The notes beneath the pieces were generated by a model. The model was not told where the DNA came from and did not search any database. It was given only the letters and a program-made list of their open reading frames with translations. Positions 1 to 11,559 of a DNA stretch of 41,504 nt are shown one piece after another. This DNA comes from Teratosphaeria epicoccoides (Eukaryota > Ascomycota > Dothideomycetes > Mycosphaerellales > Teratosphaeriaceae), in assembly GCA_021401465.1 (NCBI GenBank), contig JADDMT010000198.1, positions 1 to 41,504 of the forward strand, read 5' to 3'. Every line of letters begins with the position of its first letter. Position 1 is the first letter of the stretch. The translations under genes and the position numbers were made by a program.

Positions 1-40
1 CTCCCCCCCCCCCCCCCCCCCTCCCCCCCTTCTCCCCTTG
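1..40. repeat. C-rich homopolymer at window start
   Basis: The window opens with a nearly pure C tract interrupted by a few T residues. A longer pure C run ends the window at 41452-41504. It may be a genuine C/G-rich tract or an assembly or low-signal sequencing artefact at a contig edge; the sequence alone cannot decide. Confidence 0.9.
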
Positions 41-55
41 CTCACAAGTTACAAC

Positions 56-640
56 CTAGTCTCCGCAACTTTCACCATCCAAATCCTCTCGACGTCCGCA
101 TGAACAAAGACATTTCCCGCCAACGCAAACAAAACTGTGCCGGTGGTGTTCCACTATTCCCAAACCCAGGCCTCCCCCCGAAAGCCCGCCATCAATCACC
201 CCAATCACCTTTGCCCCTTTCGGGTTCCTCACCACGAAAACTCTCGTGACATTCCTTCCATCATCCACGTGGAAGCCATCTGCGACACCTAGCCTCACGG
301 CACGCGTCCTCCGATCTGCGGGGTACATCTCATTCTCCTCATCTAGCTCATGCCGATAAAGATCCGGACGGTTCCAGCCCACGCCGCCGGGACCCGTGGA
401 AGAGAGCGTAGTGCGCGACCAAGTCGCTAGAAATGCCCGTTGTCGGTGACGTACAGGCAGCGCTGGTCCGGACTCACGCGGATGCCGTCGCGACTGACTT
501 GTTTGCGCCTGGCAGCTTGCGACACGGTGCCCTCTTGCGGATCGTACCGCCACACGCCCGCCGGCAGCGAAGGACGCCCTGCGGCCAAGGCCGTAATGCT
601 ATACGGTAGACCTGCTGCGGTAGACCTGCTGTAGTCAGCG
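56..640 (-). pseudogene. SMP-30/gluconolactonase-like gene remnant
   Basis: The minus strand encodes two consecutive pieces of a six-bladed beta-propeller lactonase of the SMP-30/gluconolactonase/LRE family, in different frames. The first piece (about 640 down to 430) reads SLPAGVWRYDPQEG and then IRVSPDQRCLYVTDN, the usual 'PNG(I)xxSPDxxxLYVTD' blade. The second (about 420 down to 100) continues with GPGGVGWNRPDLYRH, GVADGFHVDD and VRNPKGAKVIGVI, which matches the next blade with its conserved ADG-x-H-x-D motif. The switch near 425-430 is too tight for a normal intron, so a frameshift is the simplest reading. The N-terminal half of the family could not be found upstream, and the C-terminus runs into the C-rich start of the window. 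Function, if any, would be hydrolysis of a sugar lactone or related ester. Assignment to the family is fairly secure; pseudogene status is inferred. Confidence 0.55.
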
Positions 641-822
641 GCTACCTTGACGTTGATCGCATTCGTGCTGATCAGCTTCCAGTTGTCTTCGGTGTGGCTA
701 CGTGACGAACGCAATGATGAGTCGGCGTAAATGCGCGTTGAACTATGAACGTCACGGCAAAGCTTGGGTTGGAGAAGTCTAAATGAGATGGCATGGCGCG
801 GAAGGCACGCTGTATAGCTCAC

Positions 823-1465
823 CTCACTTCCACGAACATGTGATTCTCTATGCGTGAAATGTGGCTAATCCCCTGCTCAGCCTGCTCAGCAGCTGGAAGG
901 AGTGACGAGAGACAATACCAGTTGCTAGAATATGCCGTTGCTTCCAGCGTCACCAATTCCGGGCCATCATTAAATAGGCCGCAGAACCAGACCGAAGCCC
1001 TTTGCACTGAGATAGAGTCATAGATCATGTGGCCAGGATGACTTCTCTTATTCTTTGCCAAGGATTGCGAAAAAGACTGCGCGCTGAGCAGGAAGCATGG
1101 CTGGACCGATGACTTCGAAGGCCAGCATATGTTCCCGCCTTGGCGCCTCGTGGGTCGGAATTGCCTTTTGGTAAGCAGCGCAGCCGTGTGTAGCCCACAT
1201 CGTCAATCAACGGCATGAGCCTGTCACCCCGCCATCCGGCGCCAGTCTGAGTCGACGCGCCACTCGATGGCTTGCGGCGGGGCCCAGCGACGCCGCGAGC
1301 CTCATCTCTCGTAGCCTCGAATCGATCGACAAGTAGCCTTGCAAGTGGCACGACATGCCGACATGCCCCTGATATGATCTCCCGTGACGTCCAGTGGTAT
1401 AGCAAGCCGGTCCAGCCCACTGCCGCCGACGAGGGTTGCAAGGGACACACCCTCACAGCCACCAC
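823..1465. other. Spacer without recognisable gene
   Basis: Short open frames occur on both strands, but none resembles a known family. Missing N-terminal parts of the neighbouring lactonase-like gene were looked for here on the minus strand and not found. Confidence 0.5.
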
Positions 1466-1755
1466 CTAAAAGTCATCGGGCCAGCACTTCTCCTTGGTCC
1501 ACTCCGCAGAATGCGTACTAGCATGCTGCTCAAGGATCTTCTTGTTATCCTTGTCCTATCACCACCATAATCAGCAAATCTCCTCTTCCCCGACGACGCG
1601 TCTCAGCTCACCAGCTCCTTCCTGCAAAACGCGCATATCGACTTCGCCTTGGGCGCCTTCACCGGCGTCCCATTTTTGTGCACCTGCACGCGTGTGCCAG
1701 CCTTGTCCGCGGCTCGGTGTTCGCGCGCGATGCGATCTTTCTTGGTGATCGGCAT
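1466..1755 (-). CDS. ZNF706-like small zinc-finger protein, two exons
   Basis: Two exons are inferred: 1755-1612 and 1555-1466, joined in phase 0 to give 77 aa, the usual size for this eukaryotic family. The 56-nt intron (1611-1556) starts GTGAGC, has a TTTGCTGAT branch-like sequence and ends ATAG. The protein starts MPITKKDRIAREHRAAD, a basic N-terminus. A zinc-binding CAFC pair follows at about residues 41-44, and exon 2 gives DKDNKKILEQHASTHSAEW, supplying the two histidines of a C2H2-type finger, before ending KEKCWPDDF. The exon 1 frame is open upstream to 1854, but the start at 1755 matches the family N-terminus. Proteins of this type are small, conserved and mostly uncharacterised; no specific molecular role is claimed. 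Without the splice the frame stops at 1603, right after the first zinc-ligand pair. Confidence 0.85.
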
Positions 1756-2568
1756 GCTTGCTTGCGTGTAGCTCTCGAGCGCGCGCGTTTGGGTTGAAGT
1801 TGGTGGTGATTGATGCGGATTCCGACGATATCTACCTCTGCCTGATCGTAGCATTTACCTCGAGTGTGTGGGGGGACCGCCGTCAGGGGAAATGCTCTTA
1901 GGGCTGGTTAGTGGTAGATCTTCAAGGCGGCCGAACATGTTGGCCAAGACAATCGCATCTCCGTGCAAATTCATAGTTTCAGTACATGGTCGACCTTGCG
2001 AGAGGGCTCGTATGACTGCTGGGGCTGGATGACGGTCCAAATGTACTCATACGGTCCATCACGTCGCCTCACCAATTGCTCAGTGACAACATCGAACAAA
2101 AAGTGATAGAACACATGATAGCAATGCCGGATCAATCTCATTTCAGTGACTCCTCGCACATCATGCGCAGCCATGCTATCCCTATATCCGTGCCTTTATA
2201 GTGGTATCACGAAAAACACGATGCTCAGAATGCGAACCCGTCCACCTCATCTCGAGAATACCCATGTCGTCTGGAACTCCTGCAATGACTCTGCGCATGA
2301 TCCCATTCGGTTGCCACAAAGAAAAGTAGGCCGCTTGGCGACCATGTACGCCGAACCTGCCTCTCATAACGCTCACCGCGCGCTCAATCATTTCTACGTG
2401 GAAGTAGATGCACTGGTGGGATGTCGTGTCCCTCCCGGTCTCTGCGGCTCCAGCGATTATACGTCTCCGGCAAGTAACATGCCAGTATGTGCGCCATGCA
2501 AATGAGTGTTACGGCGATTAGTCTTCTACAACAGTCGTCGAAGCCGATGACGCTGTGGTTTCTGCTGA
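1756..2568. other. Intergenic region, promoter side of the ZNF706-like gene
   Basis: This holds the upstream region of the small zinc-finger gene and the 3' flank of cdc4. Several short open frames on both strands show no recognisable motif. No RNA gene or repeat was seen. Confidence 0.5.
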
Positions 2569-5500
2569 CTAGGCATCCCCTCCAGCAGCCGGTTCCGGCG
2601 CGGCGGGCTCAGCAGCGGCGTCGACGTCCACGATCTCGTGGCCCCTCGCGTTGACCACGATCCGACGACCGAGACGACGAGGCTTCTCTCCATCACGCGC
2701 GGCGCCGAAGTCAAGGACCTGAATCATTCATCAGCATCAGGGCACATGGCAACTTGGCACAAGACAGCTTACCTCGATGTACGTCAGGTTATTGCGCTGC
2801 ACCGCCGCAACGCACCTCCTCTCGTCGAAGCGAACCTGCCAGACACCGCTGAGATCCGTAAGGAGATCGCGAACACAGTCGCCGTTCTTCACGTTCCACA
2901 TCTTCAGCGTCCTGTCGGAGCCCGAGATGACTTTCTGCCCATCGTGCTGGAAGCAGGTGATAGCACCGGTGTGCGCACTCAACGTTGCCTTACACACACC
3001 ACTTTCCGGATCCCAAATGCGCAGCGTACTATCAGCCGCAGCACTGACAAGGCGGTCATGGCTGAGATCCAAAAGTCCAACCAACGAAGTATGGCCTTCC
3101 AGGTTGAAGAGGCAAGAGCCAGATTGCAAGTCCCAAACCTTGACCAGGTTATCCATTGATCCAGAAATGCAACGCCCCCGAGCGTGATCCAGAACCACGG
3201 AATACACCTTCTGGGTGTGGCCTTGGAGACGATAGACCAGATCGCCAGTCGAGATTTTCCACACGCGAACGGTGCAATCGTATGAGCCAGAGATAAGTGT
3301 ATCGCCGTGCGCAGCAATCGCGCGGACCGAGTTATGGTGGCCCGAAAGCGTGCGGAGGAAGTATGGATTCTCGCGGTCATTAGCCGGCGGCCCGGCCTGG
3401 AAGATCGCACGGTCACCTGGCTGAGGCAACTTCCAAACACGCAGCGTCGAGTCGCGGGAGCCAGTGATGATGAGCGGCTCCTTGGGCATCATGATCGGAG
3501 TGCCATCCTGCTCTCTGCCAATCTCCACGGGGCGAAGTATGACCAGACATCGCACTGTTGACGTATGGCCTTGGAATACCTGCAAGCAGCGGCCACTATC
3601 AATATCCCAGACACGCACACTACGATCCGTAGATCCAGAGACAAGCGTATTTCCATCATACTGCAGTGCCCACACGCCACCCTCGTGGCCCTCGAGCCTG
3701 GTGCGCAGAGCACCCGTCTTGGTATCGTAAACATTGATCTTGGTGTCATCGCTACCAGTGAGGATCTTGTCACTATCGAACAAGAGGCAAGTAACCACAT
3801 GCCGATGGTGGGCGCGAAAGGCCAGGTGCATCGGCTTTGACTCTTCCTGCATCCAGGCCTTGCGAATGAGGTAGTGGCGTTGATAGAGAGACTTGAAAAG
3901 GTGCATGTTCTTCAAGCTAGGCAAGCCAACAGCTGGGTGCTCACCAGTCTCTGGCACTGCTTCTGCAGCAGCCTTAGCGTAGCCATTCGGCCCCTTCGCG
4001 CCGGCGAACGTGCGGCGCCAAGGAGCCAGACTGGTAGGCTTGGTGGCCGACGAGGATGCCTGAGCAGAGCGACGCTTCAACTTCTTCGCACTCATGTGCT
4101 TACCGCTGGCCTTCCTCTTCGGTCTGCTGGCGGTGGTCGACACTGTCTCGTCGTCTTCAATGTCACTAACATAAGTGCTGGCAGGCACACTAGCAACAAC
4201 GGGCTCGGGCGTGTTTTTGCGCAAAGCCTTACTGAGATCCCTCTCCCAGCCGTTGACACCAGGATCCTGCCAGCCCCAGCCCTCCTTTACAGCCCTGGCA
4301 ATCTCGCCTTCTGGTAGCACGAAGTCGTCGCGGTCCAGAAGGTCCTTCCACGCTGTCTCGTTCGAGTTCACAAGCTGTCTCCAACGCCTCGACACCTGGG
4401 CTGCACGGCACATGCTTGGAGCATCCAGAAACTTCGCGATGTTAAGCCCAAGCTCCGGCGGTAGCACGTTGAATGGGTCACACTTCAAGGCAGGGTTGAC
4501 AACACCAGCAACCATTTGCAAGGTCGGCTTCACACATCTTCGCAGGAACTGGTACATGAGCCAGGATTGCATGTCTGGTGCCATGCTGTCGAAAGCGTCG
4601 AGCATAGCCGGTATGTCTTGCATTGTAGGTCCACCCGGTGCGAAGCCAGGCTGCTGCTCCCGAGCGCCGAGCTGTGAGGCGTGGCGAGTTCTGCTCGAAG
4701 TCGCAGCAGATGCCTTGCGTTTCATCGCCCGCCCCTTGTCATCGTCCATGTCCAGTCCAGACACAACACTGCCATTTTCCTCGATGTGCTCGGCAAACGA
4801 ATCCTCGAACGCATTCCTGTTCTTGCTCGCCGCATTTGCCGCTGCTGTTATTGGAGACAAACTCGGGCTGGGAAGACTTGCATCCTGCTGCGAGCTGGTG
4901 ACAATGCTTGGAGGACGTGGCCGACGCGCCTCTCCGCGCATTGGCTCATACCCGGCGTCAACAGTAGGAGGCGTAGCCACAACATTCGCAGTCTCGTCTG
5001 CCCCGCCAACCGCACTTGTATCTCCCAGATTGCGCTTCTTCTTGCCCTTTCTCCCGTAGAACGGCGGCCCGTTCTGTGACTCTTCCTCCTGCTCTTCATC
5101 GCCTTCCATTTGCAGATCGTCCTCATCCTCGTCCTGAACTTCCCGTAGCTTCGATTGTGACAATCTTGCCTTTTCCTTTCTCCTTTGAATATCTGGCCTG
5201 CTGCTGCTTGGCTTCGGTGGCAGCATGCTAATTTCGCCATGCTCTTTCCCTGGGGTCACTGGTGAAAGTGTGCTCGGCCCTTTGAACGCACCAACCGCCG
5301 AAGCCTGGTTCAACGAGGGGACTTCCACCTTTTCCGACAACGTCCTCTCAAGTGCTGACCTTGGCTTCTTGATCCTTCTTTCTTGGCTAGCAAGCTCGGC
5401 TGCCTCAGATATTGAGATCGGAGTTGCAGTCCGCTTCAAGCAACTGCTTCCCTCCTTACCCGCGCTCTTGCCCGGTATCGACGGCTTCCCGCTCCTCGTG

Positions 5501-6021
5501 GGAGTCTCGTAATTATCCTGCCGCACAACACTGCGGAGCGAGCCATTGTGCCTGAAGATCTTCGCATGCTGTTCGTGCCACCTTCGCGTGGTCTCCTTTG
5601 GATCCTCGGCCTCGTAGAACGACGTGTGTCTACCGTTCAATTGAAATTGAACGTTTTTGAGCTGGTGCGGCGTAGGAGTGAACGCCAGGGGGTACTGCCG
5701 CGGGTCCCGCTCATGCAAATCGCTCGGCGGCTTGATCGCGATGGGCGGGAGACTGATAGTCGTGGTCGTAGTCACGGTGGTCGTGGTCTTCTGTATTGCA
5801 GGACCAAAAGAGAAGGAGCCCACAGTGGTATTTGGCGGTGGCATATCGTATGTTGTGGTGGAGGTTGTGGTTTCCTCGTGTGGTGCCGCTGCAGGCTCCA
5901 TGGCGTCGAGCGATTCCTCTGTTGGACTCGCTGGAGCAGTCGACAAAGGGTTTTCGGTAGCGACGGAGGTTTGCTTGGTATTCACGCCCAGACCAACTGG
6001 CCTGGTTGGAGCGTCCACCAT
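2569..6021 (-). CDS. cdc4: Cdc4-type F-box/WD40 receptor of the SCF ubiquitin ligase
   Basis: The protein is about 1132 aa, encoded by exons 6021-2773 and 2718-2569. The 54-nt intron (GTAAGC...GCTGATGA...TTCAG) falls in the conserved C-terminal TYIE/VLDFGAARDG segment, and splicing adds a basic tail containing RRIVVNARGHEIV. A Ser/Thr/Pro-rich N-terminus carries the fungal Cdc4 signature TTTYDMPPPNTTVGSFSFGP followed by a poly-Thr stretch and DPRQYPLAFTPTP. The F-box (FNVLPPELGLNIAKFLD) lies at about residues 515-562. WD40 repeats fill about 740-1077, with typical GH...VWD spacing. The F-box binds Skp1 and the propeller recognises phosphodegrons on cell-cycle inhibitors and transcription factors, delivering them to the SCF E3 ligase in the nucleus. 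The frame is open upstream to 6204 but without an ATG, so the ATG at 6021 is the first available start. The N-terminus is therefore less certain than the rest. Pop1-type paralogues are the alternative. Confidence 0.95.
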
Positions 6022-7088
6022 GTCTCGGGACTCATGTGAAGGCGTGAATTGCTGTCTGGTGACGCGTGCAGGTGGCGGCTCTCCCCCGCGCGTACGGCTT
6101 GTGCAGGCGTTCTGACCGAGCTCTGTCCTTGTGGAATGTCCGTCTCTTTGGATCCGTCGAGTCGTGTATGTCGTATTCCTTTCGTGATCCGTTACGGCGG
6201 GCACTCCTCTTTACGACCGTTAGCCGCGTGGTGGGGAAACGAAATGCTCCCCGAAGCGAGTCCGTTCTGGTGACGCCGCGGTATGCTGAGAACAGTATGC
6301 TGCTGTCGCTCAGCGGTATTGTCCGGGCCTTTGAGTGTGGGAGTATGCCACCGTCGGTGACGTGACCTGTGCAAGTGCGAAACTCCCATGCAAAGTGGAA
6401 GGAGTGGAAGGCTGGAGCTAGTTCGCCGAGCGCGTTTGCCTCACTTCTTCTTTCACCCGCCTACAAATTACACGCACCTACCTACTCATTAATGTTTCAA
6501 GTTACAACACAGTCTCGCTCTCTCGTTGACATATACCTATGCGATTCTCACTCATGCATTTGCCGACGAGTTGGCCTTGGAGGAACGGGTCACCAGCTCA
6601 GAGAGACTCGCCACAACTTTTGAGAGCTCGAATGGCGCTAATCGCCCCGTAAAGTGACGGCCTATCCACTACCATTACTGCAGCATTTGGTCACGCTCTC
6701 TACCTGCGCAAACCTAGCCCAACCATACAGCAGGATCAGGCAACGTATTTCGCCTTCACCGCTTCGTCATTCCGGGCTTTCGTTGACAGAGCCATGGCGC
6801 ATTCATGTTTCCAGGCAAGCATCTAGCTGTCGTCCAAGGTTGTCATACCTTGAACAGCCACCGCACAAGGGCTTCTTCCACCCGGACAACTTTATTAGTA
6901 GCTATCGCGTCTAGATTGAGAGCCTCAAGCATTGGCCACCGTTTTCAGATCCAGAGATGTATATGCCACGTCTGCACACGCCTGTTCAGCGCTCTGGCTG
7001 ATGATCTTGATCCGCGCGCTTCGTTCCAAATCTCATGCTATTGACCTTCCCCTCAACCATCTTCATCCTCCACGCGACACCCTCTCCT
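6022..7088. other. Promoter region of cdc4 and 3' flank of the phosphatase gene
   Basis: The first 180 bases upstream of the cdc4 ATG stay open in the same frame but lack an ATG, so an upstream exon or non-AUG start cannot be fully excluded. No other gene was recognised. The stretch just before 7088 is pyrimidine-rich (CTCC/CACC). Confidence 0.5.
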
Positions 7089-7739
7089 TCACCCCTCCTT
7101 CCCTGTCCTATTATTTCTCTGCCTCCACGCCCTCACCCCATCATCAATCTCTTTCCTCGTAACACCATCCCTTACCAGCTGCATAACCACCCCCAATCTT
7201 TCCACATTCCTGTTCCTAATCTCATCATCAAAGAACAGCATCTCCTCATACTCTATGCCACTCCTCTTCTGCAACTTGACAAAATGCTTCGATTTGTCTC
7301 CAGGATATATCTCCATTGCATCAAAAACGTCAATCGCTCGCCGCCACTTCTCCGGCTCAGAATCTCGTGACGGTATGCGCAGGGTCGAGAGCATAGATCT
7401 TGCCAGATCGGGTGCGCAAGTTCGGCTTGCGGCGCCAAGAAAGATGCCTTGAGAATTCATCGCGGCAAGGATCCCAGCGACGTCGTTGTAGAAGCCGTAT
7501 GATCTGCCGTGTGAATCTTTGACTGTCAAGCCACTGTCTTTACTGCCTCTCAGAGGGCCCGACACGTGCGTGTCTACCCAGAAAGGCCAAAGGGTATAGT
7601 CTAGATCAAAAACAATCATCTTGGGTATCGGCAGGCCATCGTTGAATGTGGACGGTGCTGATATTGATTCGGCTGGCAGTGAAATTGGCGTTGTGCCATC
7701 GTCGACTTTGATGGAACATCCCTGATTGCGGCGGATCAT
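7089..7739 (-). CDS. Magnesium-dependent phosphatase-1 (MDP-1) family, HAD superfamily
   Basis: A single-exon gene of 216 aa starting at the ATG at 7739. HAD motif I is FDLDYTLWPFWVDTHV at about residues 44-59, where Asp45 is the expected nucleophile and Asp47 the acid/base. Motif II is GAASRT at 102-107 and motif III/IV is FFDDE at 169-173, with the conserved lysine expected in PGDKSKHF. The WPFWVDTHV continuation of motif I is typical of MDP-1 proteins, which act as Mg-dependent phosphatases on phosphotyrosine or on sugar and glycated-protein substrates. A leader of about 35 residues before the HAD core has no obvious targeting signal. Length and all motifs look complete. The physiological substrate cannot be read from the sequence. 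Confidence 0.93.
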   Translation of the reverse strand: MIRRNQGCSIKVDDGTTPISLPAESISAPSTFNDGLPIPKMIVFDLDYTLWPFWVDTHVSGPLRGSKDSGLTVKDSHGRSYGFYNDVAGILAAMNSQGIFLGAASRTCAPDLARSMLSTLRIPSRDSEPEKWRRAIDVFDAMEIYPGDKSKHFVKLQKRSGIEYEEMLFFDDEIRNRNVERLGVVMQLVRDGVTRKEIDDGVRAWRQRNNRTGKEG

Positions 7740-10700
7740 GATGCTGGCCGTTACGAGTGCGACGAAGGTCGCAGCGATGGTGGAGAGTGCTCGCGAGCCA
7801 AGACGTGCCGTGGTGGATAGCTATTATTTCGATGGGTGAGAGCTGTGAGTCTAGACGTACATATTCCTCCTGGGATCCTTGCATGTGTGCGTGCCTAGTG
7901 CTTCATCGCCTTTTTCCACGCGAGGAAATGCCGCCAATTACCGAGCGGCTTAGAAGTTAGAAGTACATGTATCTTTACTCCCCTATCCAGGATACAAGTC
8001 AGGCGCCCTGGTCGCCCCGACTGTTTCCGATGCTAATTATCGTAACTGTCTGCGCTTCTTCAGCTGCCGAATATGACAGACCATGGCTCCTTTGATCTTG
8101 GAGCACGCCACAGCTGAAATTGGCCCAAAGAACGGCGCGTGGAGGACCTTTGTGGTATCGCCTATACATCTTCACTGCCGGAGTATACAGCTAAGCTTCC
8201 ATCCTGGTCACCCTTCGCTCCCACACATCTCTGTAGCTGTCTATGCTCCCATGGCCGCCTTGTACACCTTCCAGCTATGCTGATGATATATCTGGATATT
8301 TTCAACTGACTATCATGCACCCTTGGGTGTTCGCATGCTTACCTCCGTGTCATAGACCCCAAGATGCCTAGCTCTTGTGCTCGCTAATCGCTCCCATGGG
8401 AACAAGACTCCAAAGATCGTGATGTCTACTTAGCAAAGTCCCGAAACTACAAGTCCGCGAACTAGGAACCCTACACCGACCCGTCTGGCATCTGTAAGGC
8501 CATTCTGCCCCTCGAAACCCTCACGACCCAATCGCTTAGAGCCGAGCCCTTGGCCTTAGCGACGACCCCCTCTAAGCATACTAGGCTACTACTTTCCGAA
8601 GCTCCATAGTCGATGCTTAAGCAACCGCTCAGCGCCTCTAGTCTTCCAGTGCCGCCGAGCTCTTGGCGACCTTCGAATGGAAGAATTCCGAGGAGCCGAA
8701 TGACGGGCTCGAGATCCTAGATTTCTGGGCTAAAGTGAAGCGGACCGGTCCAAGGCGAAAGATTGACCGCGCGATCATTTGGGTGAGTTCGTTCGAGGTT
8801 AAGGAGTTATCGGTGTGATGATTCGATTACAACGCGTGATGGTTTCGGTCGGATTGAATGGGAGAGGAAGGGTGAGAATGGGATGTGGTTATGTGGAAGG
8901 CATGGCGGCATAACTGGCGTGGGAGCCTGGCATGGGGAGGCGCAGTCGTCTTTTTCGTCATGCGGACACTCATCAACGCCTCATACTTCCCGGTCAAATG
9001 TTGGACAATTGAGCTTTACCAGCAGTACAAGCAAATGACGTCTTAATCCAGAGAAAAAGAAAAGGATGTGAGTGAGTTTTGCCAGACGAGAGTGCCAACC
9101 TCTGCGAGGACTTTCTATTCGGAAGAGGTGCTAAGTTGAATGGTTGTGGGAGCAAGAAGTGCCAATCGTAGTGCGTACAATGGGTCCGTCTGGTCAGGCA
9201 TGTACGAGCTCAGCGTCACGGCAATCGCCAGAGTTGCGATGGCTGGCGCCTGGACGTGGACCGAGAAGTGAAACGACGTGCGAAATCTGCATTTGTGCCG
9301 CAAGTACCAAGCTCACTGCTTTAAGACTCTGTTGGGTATATTAGCACTGTAGCAACAATGCTTGAAAGTATCTTGAGTTCTGAACTCACTGCGGCTCGTG
9401 ATCGGAATACCAGATTACGTGACTGCGGCCAATGTAAGACTACCATGCACAGCTGACAGAAATCGATTTGACATCTGGCACGAACAGCACATGTTATGAT
9501 TGAGCCAAGTTGACGGTTCCGCATTATGCGGTCAATTGAATTGGCATGACGCTGCCGTTGCCACCTTGCGAGTGAATTTGGCCAATCTGTCTAGTAGTGA
9601 CCTCGCCATTTGTTCGATCGCAGCTCCGCACAGTATCCCGGCCAAGGCGTAACAGAAGTAACCACGGCGCGAAATCTTTTTGCCTCATTGGGGATGCCGT
9701 CGGTCAATCAACATGAAGTCGAGCATGTGCAGCCCTATATCAGCTCCACATCGTGCCTCGTGTCCTGCTCGGCTCTGAGCTGGCCTTTGGCTTCTGATTG
9801 TTCCATTTGTGCGGGATACATTCTACTGCGGGATCCACCAACCATCTCGGTATCTCTTGTATGGCGTTAGAATCAGCGCATCTCCAGGCCGTGCGGTAGC
9901 AGCAATTTGGCGCCCCACGCAGGCAGAGATCACAGAAGCCTCCAACCGTTGGCCTCGACCATTTGAAGCCAACACGGCTGTTAGAAATTCGATGCAACGT
10001 CTGTTCATCGTGCTTTAGAGTTCAGACATGGCGTCCGGACGGCACGAATGCCTCACACATAGTTCTTTTGTGCATAAGGATGCATTAGTAAGTGATGTGT
10101 GGTGTCCAGTTGGTGCTTACGCCAGCGTTCAAGGCGTCTCAGCCAGTGCATGCAATGCCGAGGAGGCCGCTTGCAGGACAACACCTCGACTTTTCATCTC
10201 GTCTACAGCAGTGGTCTGCTCTCTTTCGACGCGGAGGAAGGTCGCATGGTGCAAGTGCTATGAGGCGTTAGCAGATTGCAATATAAGCATACAAAGCAAG
10301 ATGAGAGAGTAACGCGTAAGAGGGCGCCAAACCAGGCTTGCGGGAAGCTGGAAGGTTCGAACTTGCCAGGTACAACAGCTGGCAAGGATTTTGCAGCTAC
10401 ACAAGCCTAGAAGCCAGTTCTGCCGGCCACAAACGCCGTGCATGGAAGGATGGAAAGGTGCATCTTTACCAACCTACCGAAAGTCTATACCCGGCAGTCT
10501 CTGATGGCAAGTCGAACACATTGCATCTGCTGAGCAAACGCATGTATGATATGCGTCGAATGATCGCAGGACCAGCAAGTCAACGCTGGTGCTGGGGAGG
10601 CAGCTTCATCTGTGTGATTGTGGATCGTACAGGCATGATGCAAAGCAGGGATCGTGCCTGTCCCAGCCTCCGGATCCTGCAGCAGTTCGTACGATCTCTA

Positions 10701-11482
10701 ACGTTGCGTCCGCAGGAACCTGAAACGCGTTCGACGCTGGGCGCCCTTGTCTTGTTGCTTGACGAGCGCGTCGATGCACTACTGCGATTCTGGGACCGGT
10801 CTTAAAAGAGGGCGGTGACAACAATCCAGGAACAAATGGGCCACGGGTGACGCCGCCGCCCGCCGGCCTGACGGCCTCGGATCAACGGTAACGACAACCC
10901 TGATTGGTCAATGGTAGAGCGGTGAAGTCGGCATAGGTGAGGCGCGATGTTTCCGTCAGCGTCCGTAGAAGTCATATGGTATAGTAAATACAAGGCAGAA
11001 AGTCGCATTCAGGCAAATCGACGAGAACGAGGACGAGAAGCATCTTGAAGCTCAGACGTTGACAGCTCTGCGGAACATAGCCTGAGTTTGATCCGCGTGG
11101 AAGTCCAGCGCTAGGGTAGTGGCACATGTAGCCGCAGCCCCGTTGTTTTGTTGCTGCGTGAGAGAGTGAGACCAAAGCAGGGGCCTGCACGTCTGCTATC
11201 ACATCCATTGTTCCCCTCTTGCAAGAACATGCTGTAACCCTGCAATCCAGCCGTCACACGTACTCATTGCACACGCTATGTTTTTTGTGGGCAAGAACGC
11301 CCCTAAACATGAACACTAGCACAGACACCTAGAAGTTCTTCACGTCCTACACTGTCCCGAACGCCGGGTTGAACACAATTGCGCCGCGCTCACGGACCTG
11401 TACTCCCCGACAAACGCCAGACGGCGTAGATCCAGGAAGCACAACGCCAAATCGAGACGCCATGCCACACCTTCACATGCGA
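7740..11482. other. Long gene-free stretch
   Basis: About 3.7 kb in which only short open frames are found, none with a recognised motif. The longest at 10338-10805 (+) opens with TTG rather than ATG. An inverted CCAAT box (GATTGGTCAAT) occurs near 10900, but it is too far from the next start to assign. No terminal inverted repeats, LTR pairs or transposase or reverse transcriptase motifs were seen. Confidence 0.5.
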
Positions 11483-11490
11483 TATAAATA
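11483..11490 (+). promoter_or_regulatory. TATA box candidate upstream of the CM1-motif gene
   Basis: TATAAATA followed by AAAA lies about 70 bases before the ATG at 11560, on the coding strand of that gene. Position and sequence fit a TATA element, although transcription start sites are unknown. Confidence 0.45.
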
Positions 11491-11559
11491 AAAAGGTCCC
11501 TTGCGTACTCGCCGCGCTGGCACAGGCCAGCAACTCAGACGTACGAATCAGCGGTGACA

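Noticed and set aside
4175..5059. Long plus-strand open frame opposite cdc4 (294 codons)
   Set aside because: It lies entirely antisense to the well-supported cdc4 coding sequence, has low-complexity Ser/Leu content and no recognised motif; it is a shadow frame.
10338..10805. 155-codon plus-strand frame in the long spacer
   Set aside because: It opens with TTG, lacks an early ATG and shows no domain or splice signals.
7740..11482. Search for a transposon or LTR element in the long gene-free stretch
   Set aside because: No terminal repeats, target duplications, or transposase, integrase or reverse-transcriptase motifs were visible.
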